From: Duncaniella sp.
GTDB taxonomy: Bacteria; Bacteroidota; Bacteroidia; Bacteroidales; Muribaculaceae
Direction: 5' to 3'
DNA length: 42,198 bases
Assembly (NCBI RefSeq): GCF_029054785.1
Contig: NZ_JAIDEN010000023.1
Location: 1-42,198, forward strand
This document shows, piece after piece, positions 25,917 through 34,663 of the stretch (positions are counted from its first letter, which is position 1; the number at the start of each line of letters is the position of its first letter). The notes beneath the pieces are model-generated. The model worked only from the letters and a program-made list of their open reading frames with translations. It was not told where the DNA came from and searched no databases. The translations under genes were made by a program, and so were the position numbers.

Positions 25917-26150
25917 ATGATCGGCACGACTGAGATTATTCTGATCAGCGCCGTTATTCTCCTGATTTTTGGAGGAAAGAAGTTGCCTGAGCTCATGAAA
26001 GGAATGGGCAAAGGCGTGAAAAGCTTTAAGGAAGGCATGAATGAGCCGACCGAGGAGGAGATGAACCGTCGTGTCGAAGAAGAGATTCAGCGACGTGCCG
26101 ATGCTCAACAGAATCAGCATCCGGCTGAAAACTTGGAGCCTGAAAAGTGA
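25917..26150 (+). CDS. tatA: Twin-arginine translocase subunit TatA
   Basis: 77 aa. One N-terminal transmembrane helix (MIGTTEIILISAVILLIFGG), then the amphipathic helix KKLPELMKGMGKGVKSFKEGMN with the usual F-G-x-K-K-L-P-E hinge, and an acidic tail. An alternative ATG at 25905 would add MVIC. The stop overlaps the GTG start of tatC (GTGA). TatA forms the translocation channel for folded proteins. Its place directly after the modification genes, whose precursor bears a Tat signal, implies that the modified peptide is its cargo. Confidence 0.88.
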   Translation: MIGTTEIILISAVILLIFGGKKLPELMKGMGKGVKSFKEGMNEPTEEEMNRRVEEEIQRRADAQQNQHPAENLEPEK

Positions 26151-27025
26151 GCCAGTCGGAAATTGCCAATGGACTTCTGACATTCGGAGGTCATCTTGAC
26201 ATTCTGCGCAAGATGCTTTTCCGGATTCTATGTGTGGTTATAATCCTGGCATGTGTCATCTTTTGCTTCAAAACGGAGACATTCGCCATCCTCCTTGCAC
26301 CGCACAACTGTGACTTCTGCACATTCCGCACAATCGAATCGCTTTTACAGCATTTGGGGTGGGACTTTCACTTTGCGGAATATCACATTCCACTCATAAG
26401 CACCGAACTGTCGGCTCAGTTTATGACCCATATAACGGTGTCGTGCCTCCTTGCCGCTTTGCTTGCCTCTCCGTATATCTTGTTCGAACTTTTCCGGTTC
26501 GTCTCTCCCGCTCTGTATGAAAGTGAAAAGCGGTATTCCTATCTCGTGGCAGGAGTCATCTACCTCTTCTTCATCCTTGGCCTACTGATGAGCTATTTCG
26601 TGCTGTTCCCGATCTCATTCCAGTTTTTGGCCACCTATCAGGTCGATGAAGAAATCGTAAGCACCATCACCCTCGATTCCTATATCTCCACGTTTACGAC
26701 GTTGACATTCCTTATGGGGATCGTATTCCAGTTGCCCGTCTTCGCTTTTGTCCTTGGCAAGATGGGTTTTATCGGAGCTGTGACTTTGCGACAATATCGC
26801 TCATATGCGTTTGTCCTGATCATGATAATCGCGGCGATCATCACTCCTCCTGACCTTTTTACCCTCATTTTGGTCACAATTCCGATCTATGCCCTCTATG
26901 AACTGAGCATTATCGTCCTTGCAAAGTGGGGGCCTGTATTTGATGGAGATGAAGCTGCCGGGGACGAAGACATGGCAACAGATGAAGAGGACGGAAACAT
27001 TGAAGAACCTGAAACGTGGGCATAA
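26147..27025 (+). CDS. tatC: Twin-arginine translocase subunit TatC
   Basis: 292 aa with six membrane segments. Family features are visible: HLDILRKMLFR in place of the usual HLxELRxR, ILFELFRFVSPALYESEKR (the region contacting the twin-arginine signal), and ITPPDLFTLILVTIPIYALYEL near the C-terminus, followed by an acidic tail. TatC is the receptor for the SRRxF signal. It starts with GTG and overlaps tatA by 4 bp. GC content looks intermediate between the AT-rich modification genes and the GC-rich housekeeping genes. No tatB is present, as in minimal TatAC systems. Confidence 0.92.
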   Translation: MSQSEIANGLLTFGGHLDILRKMLFRILCVVIILACVIFCFKTETFAILLAPHNCDFCTFRTIESLLQHLGWDFHFAEYHIPLISTELSAQFMTHITVSCLLAALLASPYILFELFRFVSPALYESEKRYSYLVAGVIYLFFILGLLMSYFVLFPISFQFLATYQVDEEIVSTITLDSYISTFTTLTFLMGIVFQLPVFAFVLGKMGFIGAVTLRQYRSYAFVLIMIIAAIITPPDLFTLILVTIPIYALYELSIIVLAKWGPVFDGDEAAGDEDMATDEEDGNIEEPETWA

Positions 27026-27047
27026 CACTTCCCCTCCTGCAATTTTT

Positions 27048-27079
27048 TTTGATTTTCTATGCGATTCTTTGTAATTTTG
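27048..27079 (+). promoter_or_regulatory. Bacteroidota-type promoter of aspS
   Basis: TTTG (27048-27051), 20-bp spacer, TAATTTTG (27072-27079), 86 bp upstream of the aspS ATG. Confidence 0.7.
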
Positions 27080-27165
27080 CACCTTTGAAGCTGAGGGCTT
27101 GCGTCTTGGGCAATGTCTGATGCAGATTTTTAACCGGATTAAATCAAAAACCATATCAGGTTCTT

Positions 27166-28926
27166 ATGTATAGAACGAAAACATGCGGAGAACTCCGCCT
27201 CAGTGATGCCGGACAGGAAGTTACCCTCGCCGGCTGGGTGCAGCGCGCCCGAAAAATGGGTGGCATGACCTTTGTGGACGTGCGTGACCGCTACGGTATT
27301 ACCCAGGTGGTGTTTAATGTCGAGAACGACGCAGCTCTCTGCGAGGCCGCCAATCATCTCGGTCGTGAATTCGTGGTGCAGATCACCGGCAATGTAGCCG
27401 AACGCACCAGCAAGAATCCCAACCTCCCGACCGGCGACATCGAGATCATCGCCTCTGAGCTCAAGGTGCTCAACCGAAGCGAAGTGCCCCCGTTCACCAT
27501 CGAGGACGAAACCGACGGCGGCGACGATCTGCGCATGAAATACCGCTATCTTGACCTGCGCCGCAACTGCGTCCGCGCCAATCTCGAACTGCGCCACCGC
27601 ATGGCTTTCGAAATCCGCCGCTATCTCGACTCGAAGGGCTTCCTCGAAGTGGAGACTCCGGTGCTGATCAAGTCGACTCCGGAAGGCGCACGTGACTTCG
27701 TGGTCCCCTCGCGCATGAATCCCGGCGAGTTCTATGCTCTGCCCCAGTCTCCCCAGACCTTCAAGCAGCTCCTGATGGTCAGCGGATTCGACCGCTACTT
27801 CCAGATCGTAAAATGTTTCCGTGACGAAGACCTCCGTGCCGACCGTCAGCCTGAATTCACCCAGATCGACTGTGAAATGTCGTTTGTCAATCAGGAAGAC
27901 GTTCTCCAGATGTTCGAAGGCCTCGTCAAACACATATTTAAATATGTAAAGGACATCGACTTCACCGAACCCTTCCCCCGCATGACATGGGCCGACGCAA
28001 TGCGTCTCTACGGTTCCGACAAGCCCGACACCCGTTTCGGCATGGAATTTGTCGAGATCAAGGACCTGACCGGAGGCAAAGGCTTCGCCGTGCTCGACGA
28101 TGCCGAATATGTCGGCGCCATCGTGGCTCCCGGCTGCGCGGACTACACCCGCAAGCAGCTTGACCAGCTGACCGACTTCGTGAAGCGTCCGCAGATCGGC
28201 GCCAAGGGGCTGATGTGGGTCAAGCTCGAAGCTGACGGCTCGATCAAATCCTCAGTATCCAAATTCTACACCGAAGACGATCTCCGCGCCTGGGCCGACC
28301 GTGCAGGCGCCAAGGCAGGCGACCTCATGCTCATTCTCGCCGGCCAGACAATGAAGACCCGCAAGCAGCTCTGCGAACTGCGTCTTGAGATGGGCTCGCG
28401 TTTGGGCCTGCGCGATCCGCAGAACTTCTCCTGTCTCTGGGTTGTCGACTTCCCCCTCTTCGAATGGGACGAAGAGACCCAGCGCTACTATGCGATGCAC
28501 CATCCCTTCACATCGCCCAACCCCGAAGACATCCATCTGCTCGACAGCGACACCGGCGCAGTCCGTGCAACTGCCTATGACATGGTTGTCAACGGCAACG
28601 AACTCGGCGGCGGCTCGATCCGTATCCACGAAGCCGAACTTCAGGACAAGATGTTCCGTCTGCTCGGTCTCACCGAAGAGGACGCCCAGTATAAATTCGG
28701 CTTCCTGATGAACGCCTTCAAGTACGGCGCACCCCCTCACGGAGGTCTCGCATTCGGTTTCGACCGCTTTGTCAGCATCCTCGCCGGTCTCGACTCGATC
28801 CGCGACGTCATCGCCTTCCCCAAGAACAACTCAGGTCGCGACATGATGATCGACGCCCCCGCTGCCATCGACGATTCGCAGCTCGACGAACTCAGCATCC
28901 GTCTCGATCTCAAAGAAAAGGAATAA
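27166..28926 (+). CDS. aspS: Aspartate-tRNA ligase
   Basis: 586 aa, bacterial-type class II synthetase. An N-terminal OB-fold anticodon domain (EVTLAGWVQRARKMGGMTFVDVRDRYG), motif 2 (FRDEDLRADRQPEFTQIDCEMSF), a central GAD insertion, and motif 3 (GLAFGFDRFVSILAGLDSIRDVIAFPKN) are all present. It charges tRNA-Asp. The next gene follows 5 bp after its stop. Confidence 0.97.
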   Translation: MYRTKTCGELRLSDAGQEVTLAGWVQRARKMGGMTFVDVRDRYGITQVVFNVENDAALCEAANHLGREFVVQITGNVAERTSKNPNLPTGDIEIIASELKVLNRSEVPPFTIEDETDGGDDLRMKYRYLDLRRNCVRANLELRHRMAFEIRRYLDSKGFLEVETPVLIKSTPEGARDFVVPSRMNPGEFYALPQSPQTFKQLLMVSGFDRYFQIVKCFRDEDLRADRQPEFTQIDCEMSFVNQEDVLQMFEGLVKHIFKYVKDIDFTEPFPRMTWADAMRLYGSDKPDTRFGMEFVEIKDLTGGKGFAVLDDAEYVGAIVAPGCADYTRKQLDQLTDFVKRPQIGAKGLMWVKLEADGSIKSSVSKFYTEDDLRAWADRAGAKAGDLMLILAGQTMKTRKQLCELRLEMGSRLGLRDPQNFSCLWVVDFPLFEWDEETQRYYAMHHPFTSPNPEDIHLLDSDTGAVRATAYDMVVNGNELGGGSIRIHEAELQDKMFRLLGLTEEDAQYKFGFLMNAFKYGAPPHGGLAFGFDRFVSILAGLDSIRDVIAFPKNNSGRDMMIDAPAAIDDSQLDELSIRLDLKEKE

Positions 28927-28931
28927 GGCCC

Positions 28932-29735
28932 ATGACAGAGCCGAAAATCTGTGAAATAACAGAGTGCATCGAAGCCTTTGCCCCGCGCTCGCTTCAGGAA
29001 AAGTGGGACAACACCGGCTGGCAGTTGCGCCCTGCATCCGAGTTGAACAGCTGCACGGGAGTCATGTTCTGTCTTGACGTGACCCCGGCGGTTGTCGACG
29101 AAGCCGTCAGGGAAGGCTGCAACCTCATTGTCTCCCACCATCCTCTGCTGTTCCACGGACTGAAACAGATTTCGCCAGACAGGCCCAACCAGCTTGCCCT
29201 GCTCAAGGCCATCCGCCACGGGATCTACATCTACTCCTCCCACACGGCCCTCGACAACGCCCCGGCAGGAGTCTCCCACCGCCTCGGAGAGATGTTGGGC
29301 CTGATGGATATTCAGGTCCTCTCGCCGCGTCAGGCCGATCCCTCGACCGGACTCGGAGTGATCGGCGACTTCCACTGCGCGCTTCCGGAAGACGACTTCC
29401 TCAGGCGCGTCAAGGAGGTCTACCGGGCCGAATCGATCCGAGTGTCAGACCCTGACAGAGCCTCGCGGGGGGTGCAGAATGTGGCTCTTTGCAGCGGATC
29501 GGGCGGAGAATTCATCCCCGACGCCATTGCCGCGGGAGCCGACGCCTACATCACCTCCGATGTCCGTTATCACGACTTTGTCGATTTCGGACACGACATA
29601 CTGATAGTTGATGTCGGCCATTTCGAGAGCGAAATCTGCACTAAGTCAATTTTTTCGGCCATTGTTTCAGAAAAATTTCCTAACTTTGCAGTCCGGCAGT
29701 CATGTGCCGAGCACAACCCTGTGCGCTACGTCTGA
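28932..29735 (+). CDS. Nif3-like dinuclear metal centre hexameric protein
   Basis: 267 aa, the short form without the PII-like insert found in longer homologues. Metal ligands lie in IVSHHPLLF, SSHTALDNAPAGV and DVGHFESE; CSGSGGEFI and ADAYITSDVRYHDFVDF are also typical. The family is sometimes annotated as GTP cyclohydrolase I type 2, but its cellular role is unsettled. It follows aspS by 5 bp and is probably cotranscribed. A TAACTTTG box for the next gene lies inside its 3' end. Confidence 0.9.
   Translation: MTEPKICEITECIEAFAPRSLQEKWDNTGWQLRPASELNSCTGVMFCLDVTPAVVDEAVREGCNLIVSHHPLLFHGLKQISPDRPNQLALLKAIRHGIYIYSSHTALDNAPAGVSHRLGEMLGLMDIQVLSPRQADPSTGLGVIGDFHCALPEDDFLRRVKEVYRAESIRVSDPDRASRGVQNVALCSGSGGEFIPDAIAAGADAYITSDVRYHDFVDFGHDILIVDVGHFESEICTKSIFSAIVSEKFPNFAVRQSCAEHNPVRYV
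29681..29688 (+). promoter_or_regulatory. Candidate -7 box for the zinc-ribbon protein gene
   Basis: TAACTTTG inside the 3' end of the Nif3-like gene, 74 bp before the next ATG. The nearest TTG is 16 bp upstream, shorter than usual. Confidence 0.4.
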
Positions 29736-29761
29736 AAAATAAAAAATCCACATATACCAAT

Positions 29762-30535
29762 ATGGCGATAGAGCAAAATAAAACCGACCAGACCCTTTCT
29801 GTTGAGCAGCGTCTTCGCGCTCTTTATGAACTTCAGACCATCCTTTCGGAGATCGACCGCATCAAGACCATCCGCGGCGAGCTTCCTGAGGAAGTCCGCG
29901 ACCTGGAGGACAACATCGAGGGCCTTCACACCCGTGTCGATAAATTCAAAGCCGAGATCGAGGAACTCCGCCTCAAATCGGCCAAGGAGAAAAACAACAT
30001 CGAGCAGGCTCAGGCACAGATTGCCACCTACAAGCAGCAGCTCGACAATGTCCGCAACAATCGCGAGTTTGATCTGTTATCTAAAGAGATTGAATATCAG
30101 ACCCTCGAAATTCAGCTCTCCGAGAAGCGCATCAACCAGTTTGCCCGCGAGATCGACAACAAGAATGCCGATATTGCCGCCGCAGAGGAAACCCTCGCCG
30201 ACCGCAATCACATCCTTGCCGACAAGCGTCAGCAGCTTGAGGAGATCGTCTCTGAAACCAAGAAGGACGAAGAGCGTCTGCGTCTCCAGGCCAAGGAACT
30301 CGAACCCAAGATCGACGCCCGCACACTCACAGCCTTCAAGCGTATCCGCAAGAACGCCCGCAACGGTCTTGGAGTGGTCTACATCCAGCGCAACGCCTGT
30401 GGCGGCTGCTTCAACCGCATCCCGCCCCAGAAGCAGATGGAGATCAAGATGCACAAGAAAATCATCGTCTGCGAATACTGCGGACGTATCATGATCGACC
30501 CCGATCTCGCCGGTGTCACTGAAGGAGAAGCCTGA
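29762..30535 (+). CDS. Coiled-coil protein with C-terminal C4-type zinc ribbon (COG1579)
   Basis: 257 aa. Residues from about 10 to 190 form a long coiled coil (heptad-rich EVRDLEDNIEGLHTRVDKFKAEIEELRLK and so on). The C-terminus has two CxxC knuckles (ACGGCFNRIPP and VCEYCGRIM) that should bind zinc. Proteins of this family are widespread but of uncertain function, with proposed nucleic-acid binding. The ATG at 29762 is preferred because the upstream frame lies in the previous gene. Confidence 0.88.
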   Translation: MAIEQNKTDQTLSVEQRLRALYELQTILSEIDRIKTIRGELPEEVRDLEDNIEGLHTRVDKFKAEIEELRLKSAKEKNNIEQAQAQIATYKQQLDNVRNNREFDLLSKEIEYQTLEIQLSEKRINQFAREIDNKNADIAAAEETLADRNHILADKRQQLEEIVSETKKDEERLRLQAKELEPKIDARTLTAFKRIRKNARNGLGVVYIQRNACGGCFNRIPPQKQMEIKMHKKIIVCEYCGRIMIDPDLAGVTEGEA

Positions 30536-30586
30536 ATCTCTCAGGAGCTGATCTGAAGTTGAACCGACTAAACAAAACTGAAAATT

Positions 30587-31153
30587 ATGGAAAAGATTCT
30601 CCCCGGCAAATATGTCGAAATAAGCTACGATCTCTTTGAGGTCGCTCCCGACGGCACTGAAACACTCGTTCATAATGTCACCGAAGATGAGCCCGAACGC
30701 TTCATTTTCGGTGTGACCAAAGGCATGATCCTTCCTTTGGAACGCGCTCTCGATGGTCTCGAACAAGGCCGTGAATTCGACGTTCCCGTCAATGCCGGCG
30801 AGGGTTTCCCCTATAACCCCGACGACGTGGCCGAGCTCAGCAAGAGCATCTTCATGGTCGACGGAAAATTCGACGCCGAGACAATCTGCGAAGGCGCCTA
30901 TATCCCGATGATGACAGCCGACGGCTTTCGCATCACCGGAAAAGTCAAGAAAGTCACCGCCGAACATGTCATCATGGACTTCAACCATCCCCTCGTAGGC
31001 AAAGACCTCCGTTTCAAGGGCAAGGTGGTCACTGTCCGTGACGCGACTCCCGAAGAGCTGCACCCCAGCTGCGGAGGCGGCTGCTGCGGCGGTTGCGGCG
31101 ACAACGGCTGCGGAGGCGACGATGCCTGCGGCTGTGACGGCTGTGGCAAGTAA
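30587..31153 (+). CDS. slyD: FKBP-type peptidyl-prolyl isomerase, SlyD-like
   Basis: 188 aa. The FKBP core is split by an IF (insert-in-flap) chaperone domain in the SlyD manner: FIFGVTKGMILPLERALDGLEQG, then NAGEGFPYNPDDV and MDFNHPLVGKDLRFKGKV. The tail after residue 158 has eight cysteines in a Gly-rich, metal-binding-like stretch, comparable to the His/Cys tail of E. coli SlyD that binds nickel. Prolyl isomerase and chaperone roles come from the family; metal binding is inferred. Confidence 0.9.
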   Translation: MEKILPGKYVEISYDLFEVAPDGTETLVHNVTEDEPERFIFGVTKGMILPLERALDGLEQGREFDVPVNAGEGFPYNPDDVAELSKSIFMVDGKFDAETICEGAYIPMMTADGFRITGKVKKVTAEHVIMDFNHPLVGKDLRFKGKVVTVRDATPEELHPSCGGGCCGGCGDNGCGGDDACGCDGCGK

Positions 31154-31250
31154 GCGACTCACCTGAGAGCCGCCTGCCCCGCAAGCCACTGACAGACTCT
31201 CTTCTCCACTTACATTCTGATTAATAATCTCAACACCATTACCACAATTC

Positions 31251-31817
31251 ATGGCAACAACTGCTGACTTTAAAAACGGTATGTGCCTCGACATCGACGG
31301 CAACTACTTTTTCATCGTTGAATTCCTTCATGTAAAGCCCGGCAAAGGCCCCGCTTTCGTCCGCACAAAACTTAAGAACGTAAAGACCGGCCGAGTTCTC
31401 GACAAGACCTGGAACTCAGGTGTGAAGGTCAACGAAGTGCGCATCGAGCGTCGCCCCTACCAGTATCTCTACAAGGATGACATGGGCTACAACTTCATGC
31501 ACACCGAAACTTTCGAGCAGGTAGCCCTCCCCGGCGAAAGCATCGACGGAGTGCAGTTCCTCAAGGAAGGTGACATCTGCGAAGCTATGGTTCACGCAGC
31601 TTCCGAGACCATCCTCACTTGCGAGATGCCCACCAGCGTAGTGCTCGAAATCACCTACACCGAACCCGGCATCAAGGGTGACACCGCAACCAACACCCTC
31701 AAGCCTGCAACTCTCGAAACAGGCGCTGAGATCCGTGTGCCCCTCTTCTGCAACATCGGTGACAAGGTGCGTGTCGACACCCGCGACGGTTCATACGTTG
31801 AACGTATCAAGGAATAA
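31251..31817 (+). CDS. efp: Translation elongation factor P
   Basis: 188 aa, three beta-barrel domains. The loop HVKPGKGPAF places a Lys (K32) at the tip that reaches the peptidyl-transferase centre to relieve stalling at polyproline. The C-terminal signature NIGDKVRVDTRDGSYVERIKE is complete. No EF-P modification gene is adjacent. A terminator follows. Confidence 0.97.
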   Translation: MATTADFKNGMCLDIDGNYFFIVEFLHVKPGKGPAFVRTKLKNVKTGRVLDKTWNSGVKVNEVRIERRPYQYLYKDDMGYNFMHTETFEQVALPGESIDGVQFLKEGDICEAMVHAASETILTCEMPTSVVLEITYTEPGIKGDTATNTLKPATLETGAEIRVPLFCNIGDKVRVDTRDGSYVERIKE

Positions 31818-31864
31818 TATTCCGGTCAGTCAGATACGGCTGACACCCCATAACACATAACAAT

Positions 31865-31908
31865 GGCGAGCCGTGGGAAACGAATTCCTTCGGCTCGTCA
31901 TGCTTTTT
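31865..31908 (+). terminator. Terminator after efp
   Basis: CGAGCCG (31867-31873) pairs with CGGCTCG (31891-31897), followed by TCATGC and five T. It is a moderate intrinsic terminator between efp and the flavodiiron gene. Confidence 0.65.
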
Positions 31909-31954
31909 GAAGGTACATTTTGAAACACACCTCTGAGGTAAAAGAAAGCAAGAC

Positions 31955-33148
31955 ATGAACATCAAACATATTTGCGACGGAATCCATTATGTCGGCGTCA
32001 ATGACCGCACAACCCATCGCTTCGAGGCTCTCTGGCCTCTGCCCGACGGCGTAAGTTATAATTCATATATTGTCAGGGGCAGCGAGAAGACAGCCTTGAT
32101 CGACGGCGTCGAGATCAGCGCCTGTGACCGTCTGCGCGAAAACATCAACGCGGCCATCGGAGTAGATGCTCCTGACTATCTGGTCATCAACCACATGGAG
32201 CCTGACCACTCAGGATCCGTCAAAGTGCTGCGCAGCATGTTTCCCGATATGGTGATCGTCGGAAATGCCAAGACTCTTGAAATGGTGAAGGGCTTCTATG
32301 GCATCGAGGACAATCTGCTGAAGATCGCCGACGGCGACAGTCTTGACCTCGGCGGCCTGACATTGAAATTTGTGATGACCCCGATGGTCCACTGGCCGGA
32401 GACCATGATGACGTATGTCCCTGAACGTGCGGTCCTTTTCGCCGGTGACGCGTTCGGATGTTTCGGCGCGCTCAACGGCGCTGTGACCGACAGCGATATG
32501 AACATCGAGCCTTACATCCCGGAAATGTACCGCTACTACTCGAACATTGTCGGGAAATACGGCATGTTCGTCCAGAAAGCCCTTGCGAAAACGTCGGCGC
32601 TGGAGATCAGCTATATCTGCCCGACCCACGGTCCTGTCTGGCACGAACACATTGACCGGATTGTTTCGATCTATGACCGCCTGAGCCGCTACGAGGGGGA
32701 AGAGGGCGTGACGATCGTCTACGGCTCGATGTATGGCAACACTGCCGAAATGGCTGAGGCGATTGCCTCACGTCTGGCGGAGAGAGGCATCAGGAATATC
32801 CGTGTGCACAACGCCTCTGTCTCGCATCTCTCTTATATCCTGAGCGACATTTTCCGTTTCAAAGGCCTTGTGATCGGCGCGCCGACATATTCCATGACAC
32901 TCTTTCCGCCGGTTGAGGCCGTGATGACAGCCATAAAGACCCGTGAGCTGAAAAACCGTGTGATAGGGACTTTCGGCTCTTTCACCTGGGCCTCACAGTC
33001 GGTAAAGCGCATCAACCAACTTTTTGACGAAAGTAAACTTTATAACGACGCTGTTGTTTCAGTTGAAGCAAAGCATGCTCCCGGAGCCGAGGCCCTGGCC
33101 GAATGTGTCCGCCTTGCCGATGCGGTAGCCGACGGAGTTCTCGCGTAA
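31955..33148 (+). CDS. FprA-family A-type flavoprotein (flavodiiron protein)
   Basis: 397 aa. The N-terminal metallo-beta-lactamase-like domain has the diiron ligands H80-x-E82-x-D84-H85 (NHMEPDHSG), VHWPETM, GDAFGCFG and PTHGPVW. The C-terminal flavodoxin domain starts VTIVYGSMYGNTAEMAEAIA. Such enzymes reduce O2 to water or NO to N2O and protect anaerobes from these gases. There is no fused rubredoxin domain. Which gas is the main substrate cannot be told. Confidence 0.93.
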   Translation: MNIKHICDGIHYVGVNDRTTHRFEALWPLPDGVSYNSYIVRGSEKTALIDGVEISACDRLRENINAAIGVDAPDYLVINHMEPDHSGSVKVLRSMFPDMVIVGNAKTLEMVKGFYGIEDNLLKIADGDSLDLGGLTLKFVMTPMVHWPETMMTYVPERAVLFAGDAFGCFGALNGAVTDSDMNIEPYIPEMYRYYSNIVGKYGMFVQKALAKTSALEISYICPTHGPVWHEHIDRIVSIYDRLSRYEGEEGVTIVYGSMYGNTAEMAEAIASRLAERGIRNIRVHNASVSHLSYILSDIFRFKGLVIGAPTYSMTLFPPVEAVMTAIKTRELKNRVIGTFGSFTWASQSVKRINQLFDESKLYNDAVVSVEAKHAPGAEALAECVRLADAVADGVLA

Positions 33149-33172
33149 TCATTCACTACTCTTTCGACAACA

Positions 33173-33766
33173 ATGGATACGAATGACAGGAAAATAGAGC
33201 GCCATCCTTTTCCTCCCTTTATTCCGGCCCAGGCCAAGGTCCTGATCATGGGGACCTTTCCGCCTAAACCGCTGCGCTGGTCGATGGAGTTCTATTACCC
33301 CAACAAGACCAACGACTTCTGGCGCGTCATGGGGATCATTTTCCATGACGATGTCAACCATTTCCGCCTCTCCGACGGCAGTTTCGACGAGGTGCGGATA
33401 AGAGCCTTTCTTGAGGAAAAGGGGATTGCTCTCCACGACACCGCCGCCGCGGTTGTGCGCCTCAAGGACAACGCCTCCGACAAGTTTCTTGAAATCGTCG
33501 AGCCGGTCTGCCTCGGAGCCTTGCTTGAACGTATGCCGGACTGCCGCTGCCTTGCCACCACCGGCGAGAAAGCCGCCGGAGTGCTTGCGTCGATAACCGG
33601 AACCCGTGTGCCGGCCATCGGCGAGTGGGTCACGGTGACATGGCCCGCCGACGGGCGCACTCTGGAGATGACCCGTATGCCATCCACTTCGCGGGCCTAT
33701 CCGCTTGCTGTCGAGAAAAAGGCCGAAGCCTACCGGAAACTGTTTCTTAAGGCCGGACTCCTCTGA
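33173..33766 (+). CDS. Uracil-DNA glycosylase superfamily (Mug-like) protein
   Basis: 197 aa. The N-terminal motif VLIMGTFPP matches motif A of the UDG superfamily, followed by MEFYYPNKTNDFWRVMG. A late MPSTSRAY segment takes the place of the motif B H/N-P-S sequence. It probably excises damaged or mismatched bases; the substrate is unknown. It starts 24 bp after the flavodiiron gene. Confidence 0.8.
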   Translation: MDTNDRKIERHPFPPFIPAQAKVLIMGTFPPKPLRWSMEFYYPNKTNDFWRVMGIIFHDDVNHFRLSDGSFDEVRIRAFLEEKGIALHDTAAAVVRLKDNASDKFLEIVEPVCLGALLERMPDCRCLATTGEKAAGVLASITGTRVPAIGEWVTVTWPADGRTLEMTRMPSTSRAYPLAVEKKAEAYRKLFLKAGLL

Positions 33767-33854
33767 GCCGCGCCATTCCCCGCGCCGGTCTCGCGAAAGA
33801 ATCGCATCTTAAAAATTCATAAACGTTTAAAACACCCTCTAAAAACAATTAAGC

Positions 33855-34541
33855 ATGTTGGATCTCATTCCGCTTCTGGCACTGTTTGACCCGGCCGGTA
33901 TCATGGCCGACTTTTTCCGTGCCGACCCGATGACAGTCTATCTACTTGTCCTTGGATTCATGGTCATAGAAAGCTCGTTCATTCCCTTCCCCTCGGAAGT
34001 GATTGTTCCTCCCGCAGCATATCTGGCCTGCACCAAAGGAGACGTTAACATAATCGCCGTGGTCGGTCTGGCCACTGCCGGAGCCATCATCGGCGCTCTG
34101 ATCAACTATTATCTTTCGGTGTGGATAGGCCGTCCGATCGTCTATCGCTTTGCCAACAGCCGCATCGGCCACGCCTGTCTGATCGACGAAGCCAAGGTGC
34201 GTCATGCCGAGGAATATTTCGACCGCCACGGTGCGGCCTCGACCTTCATTGGCCGTCTGATTCCTGCCGTCCGTCAGCTCATTTCCATCCCCGCCGGTCT
34301 GGCGCGCATGAATGTCGGCAAGTTTGTGGTTTTCACCGGACTCGGTGCCCTGACCTGGAACATCGTGCTCGGCGCTCTGGGCTACTGGCTCGGAAAAATG
34401 GTGCCTCAGGACCAGCTCTATGCCAAGGTAGAGGAATATAACGACTATCTGACCTATGTCGGTCTGGCCATCGGTGTGGTCTGCGTCGGAATAATCCTGT
34501 GGAACGCCTTCAAACCGCGTCCCAAGGCCGACAACGCCTGA
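33855..34541 (+). CDS. DedA family membrane protein
   Basis: 228 aa. Family features: VIESSFIPFPSEVIVPPAAYLA (with the E-x(n)-P-P/S-E pattern), a re-entrant GAIIGALINYYLSVWIGR, and the arginine-containing block FIGRLIPAVRQLISIPAGLARM before the C-terminal helices. DedA/VTT proteins scramble or flip lipids and support envelope homeostasis. A TTTAAAACACCCTCT sequence related to the recurring leader motif lies at 33826-33840. Confidence 0.92.
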   Translation: MLDLIPLLALFDPAGIMADFFRADPMTVYLLVLGFMVIESSFIPFPSEVIVPPAAYLACTKGDVNIIAVVGLATAGAIIGALINYYLSVWIGRPIVYRFANSRIGHACLIDEAKVRHAEEYFDRHGAASTFIGRLIPAVRQLISIPAGLARMNVGKFVVFTGLGALTWNIVLGALGYWLGKMVPQDQLYAKVEEYNDYLTYVGLAIGVVCVGIILWNAFKPRPKADNA

Positions 34542-34599
34542 AAATCAGCTTGCCATAATGCGGATGCGTTAAAAAGCGTCCCAACCTCTAATTATGACA

Positions 34600-34630
34600 T
34601 TGCTTATTGGAAAATAAATGTGTACTTTTG
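34600..34630 (+). promoter_or_regulatory. Bacteroidota-type promoter of rpe
   Basis: TTG (34600-34602), 20-bp spacer, TACTTTTG (34623-34630), 33 bp before the ATG of rpe. Its position also argues against the in-frame TTG at 34607 as start. Confidence 0.65.
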
Positions 34631-34663
34631 CAACCGAACAGTACCCCCAAACACCCAAAAGGA

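Noticed and set aside
30077..31303. 408-codon open frame on the minus strand
   Set aside because: It runs antisense across the zinc-ribbon and slyD genes and into efp, including the gaps between them; no protein family is recognisable.
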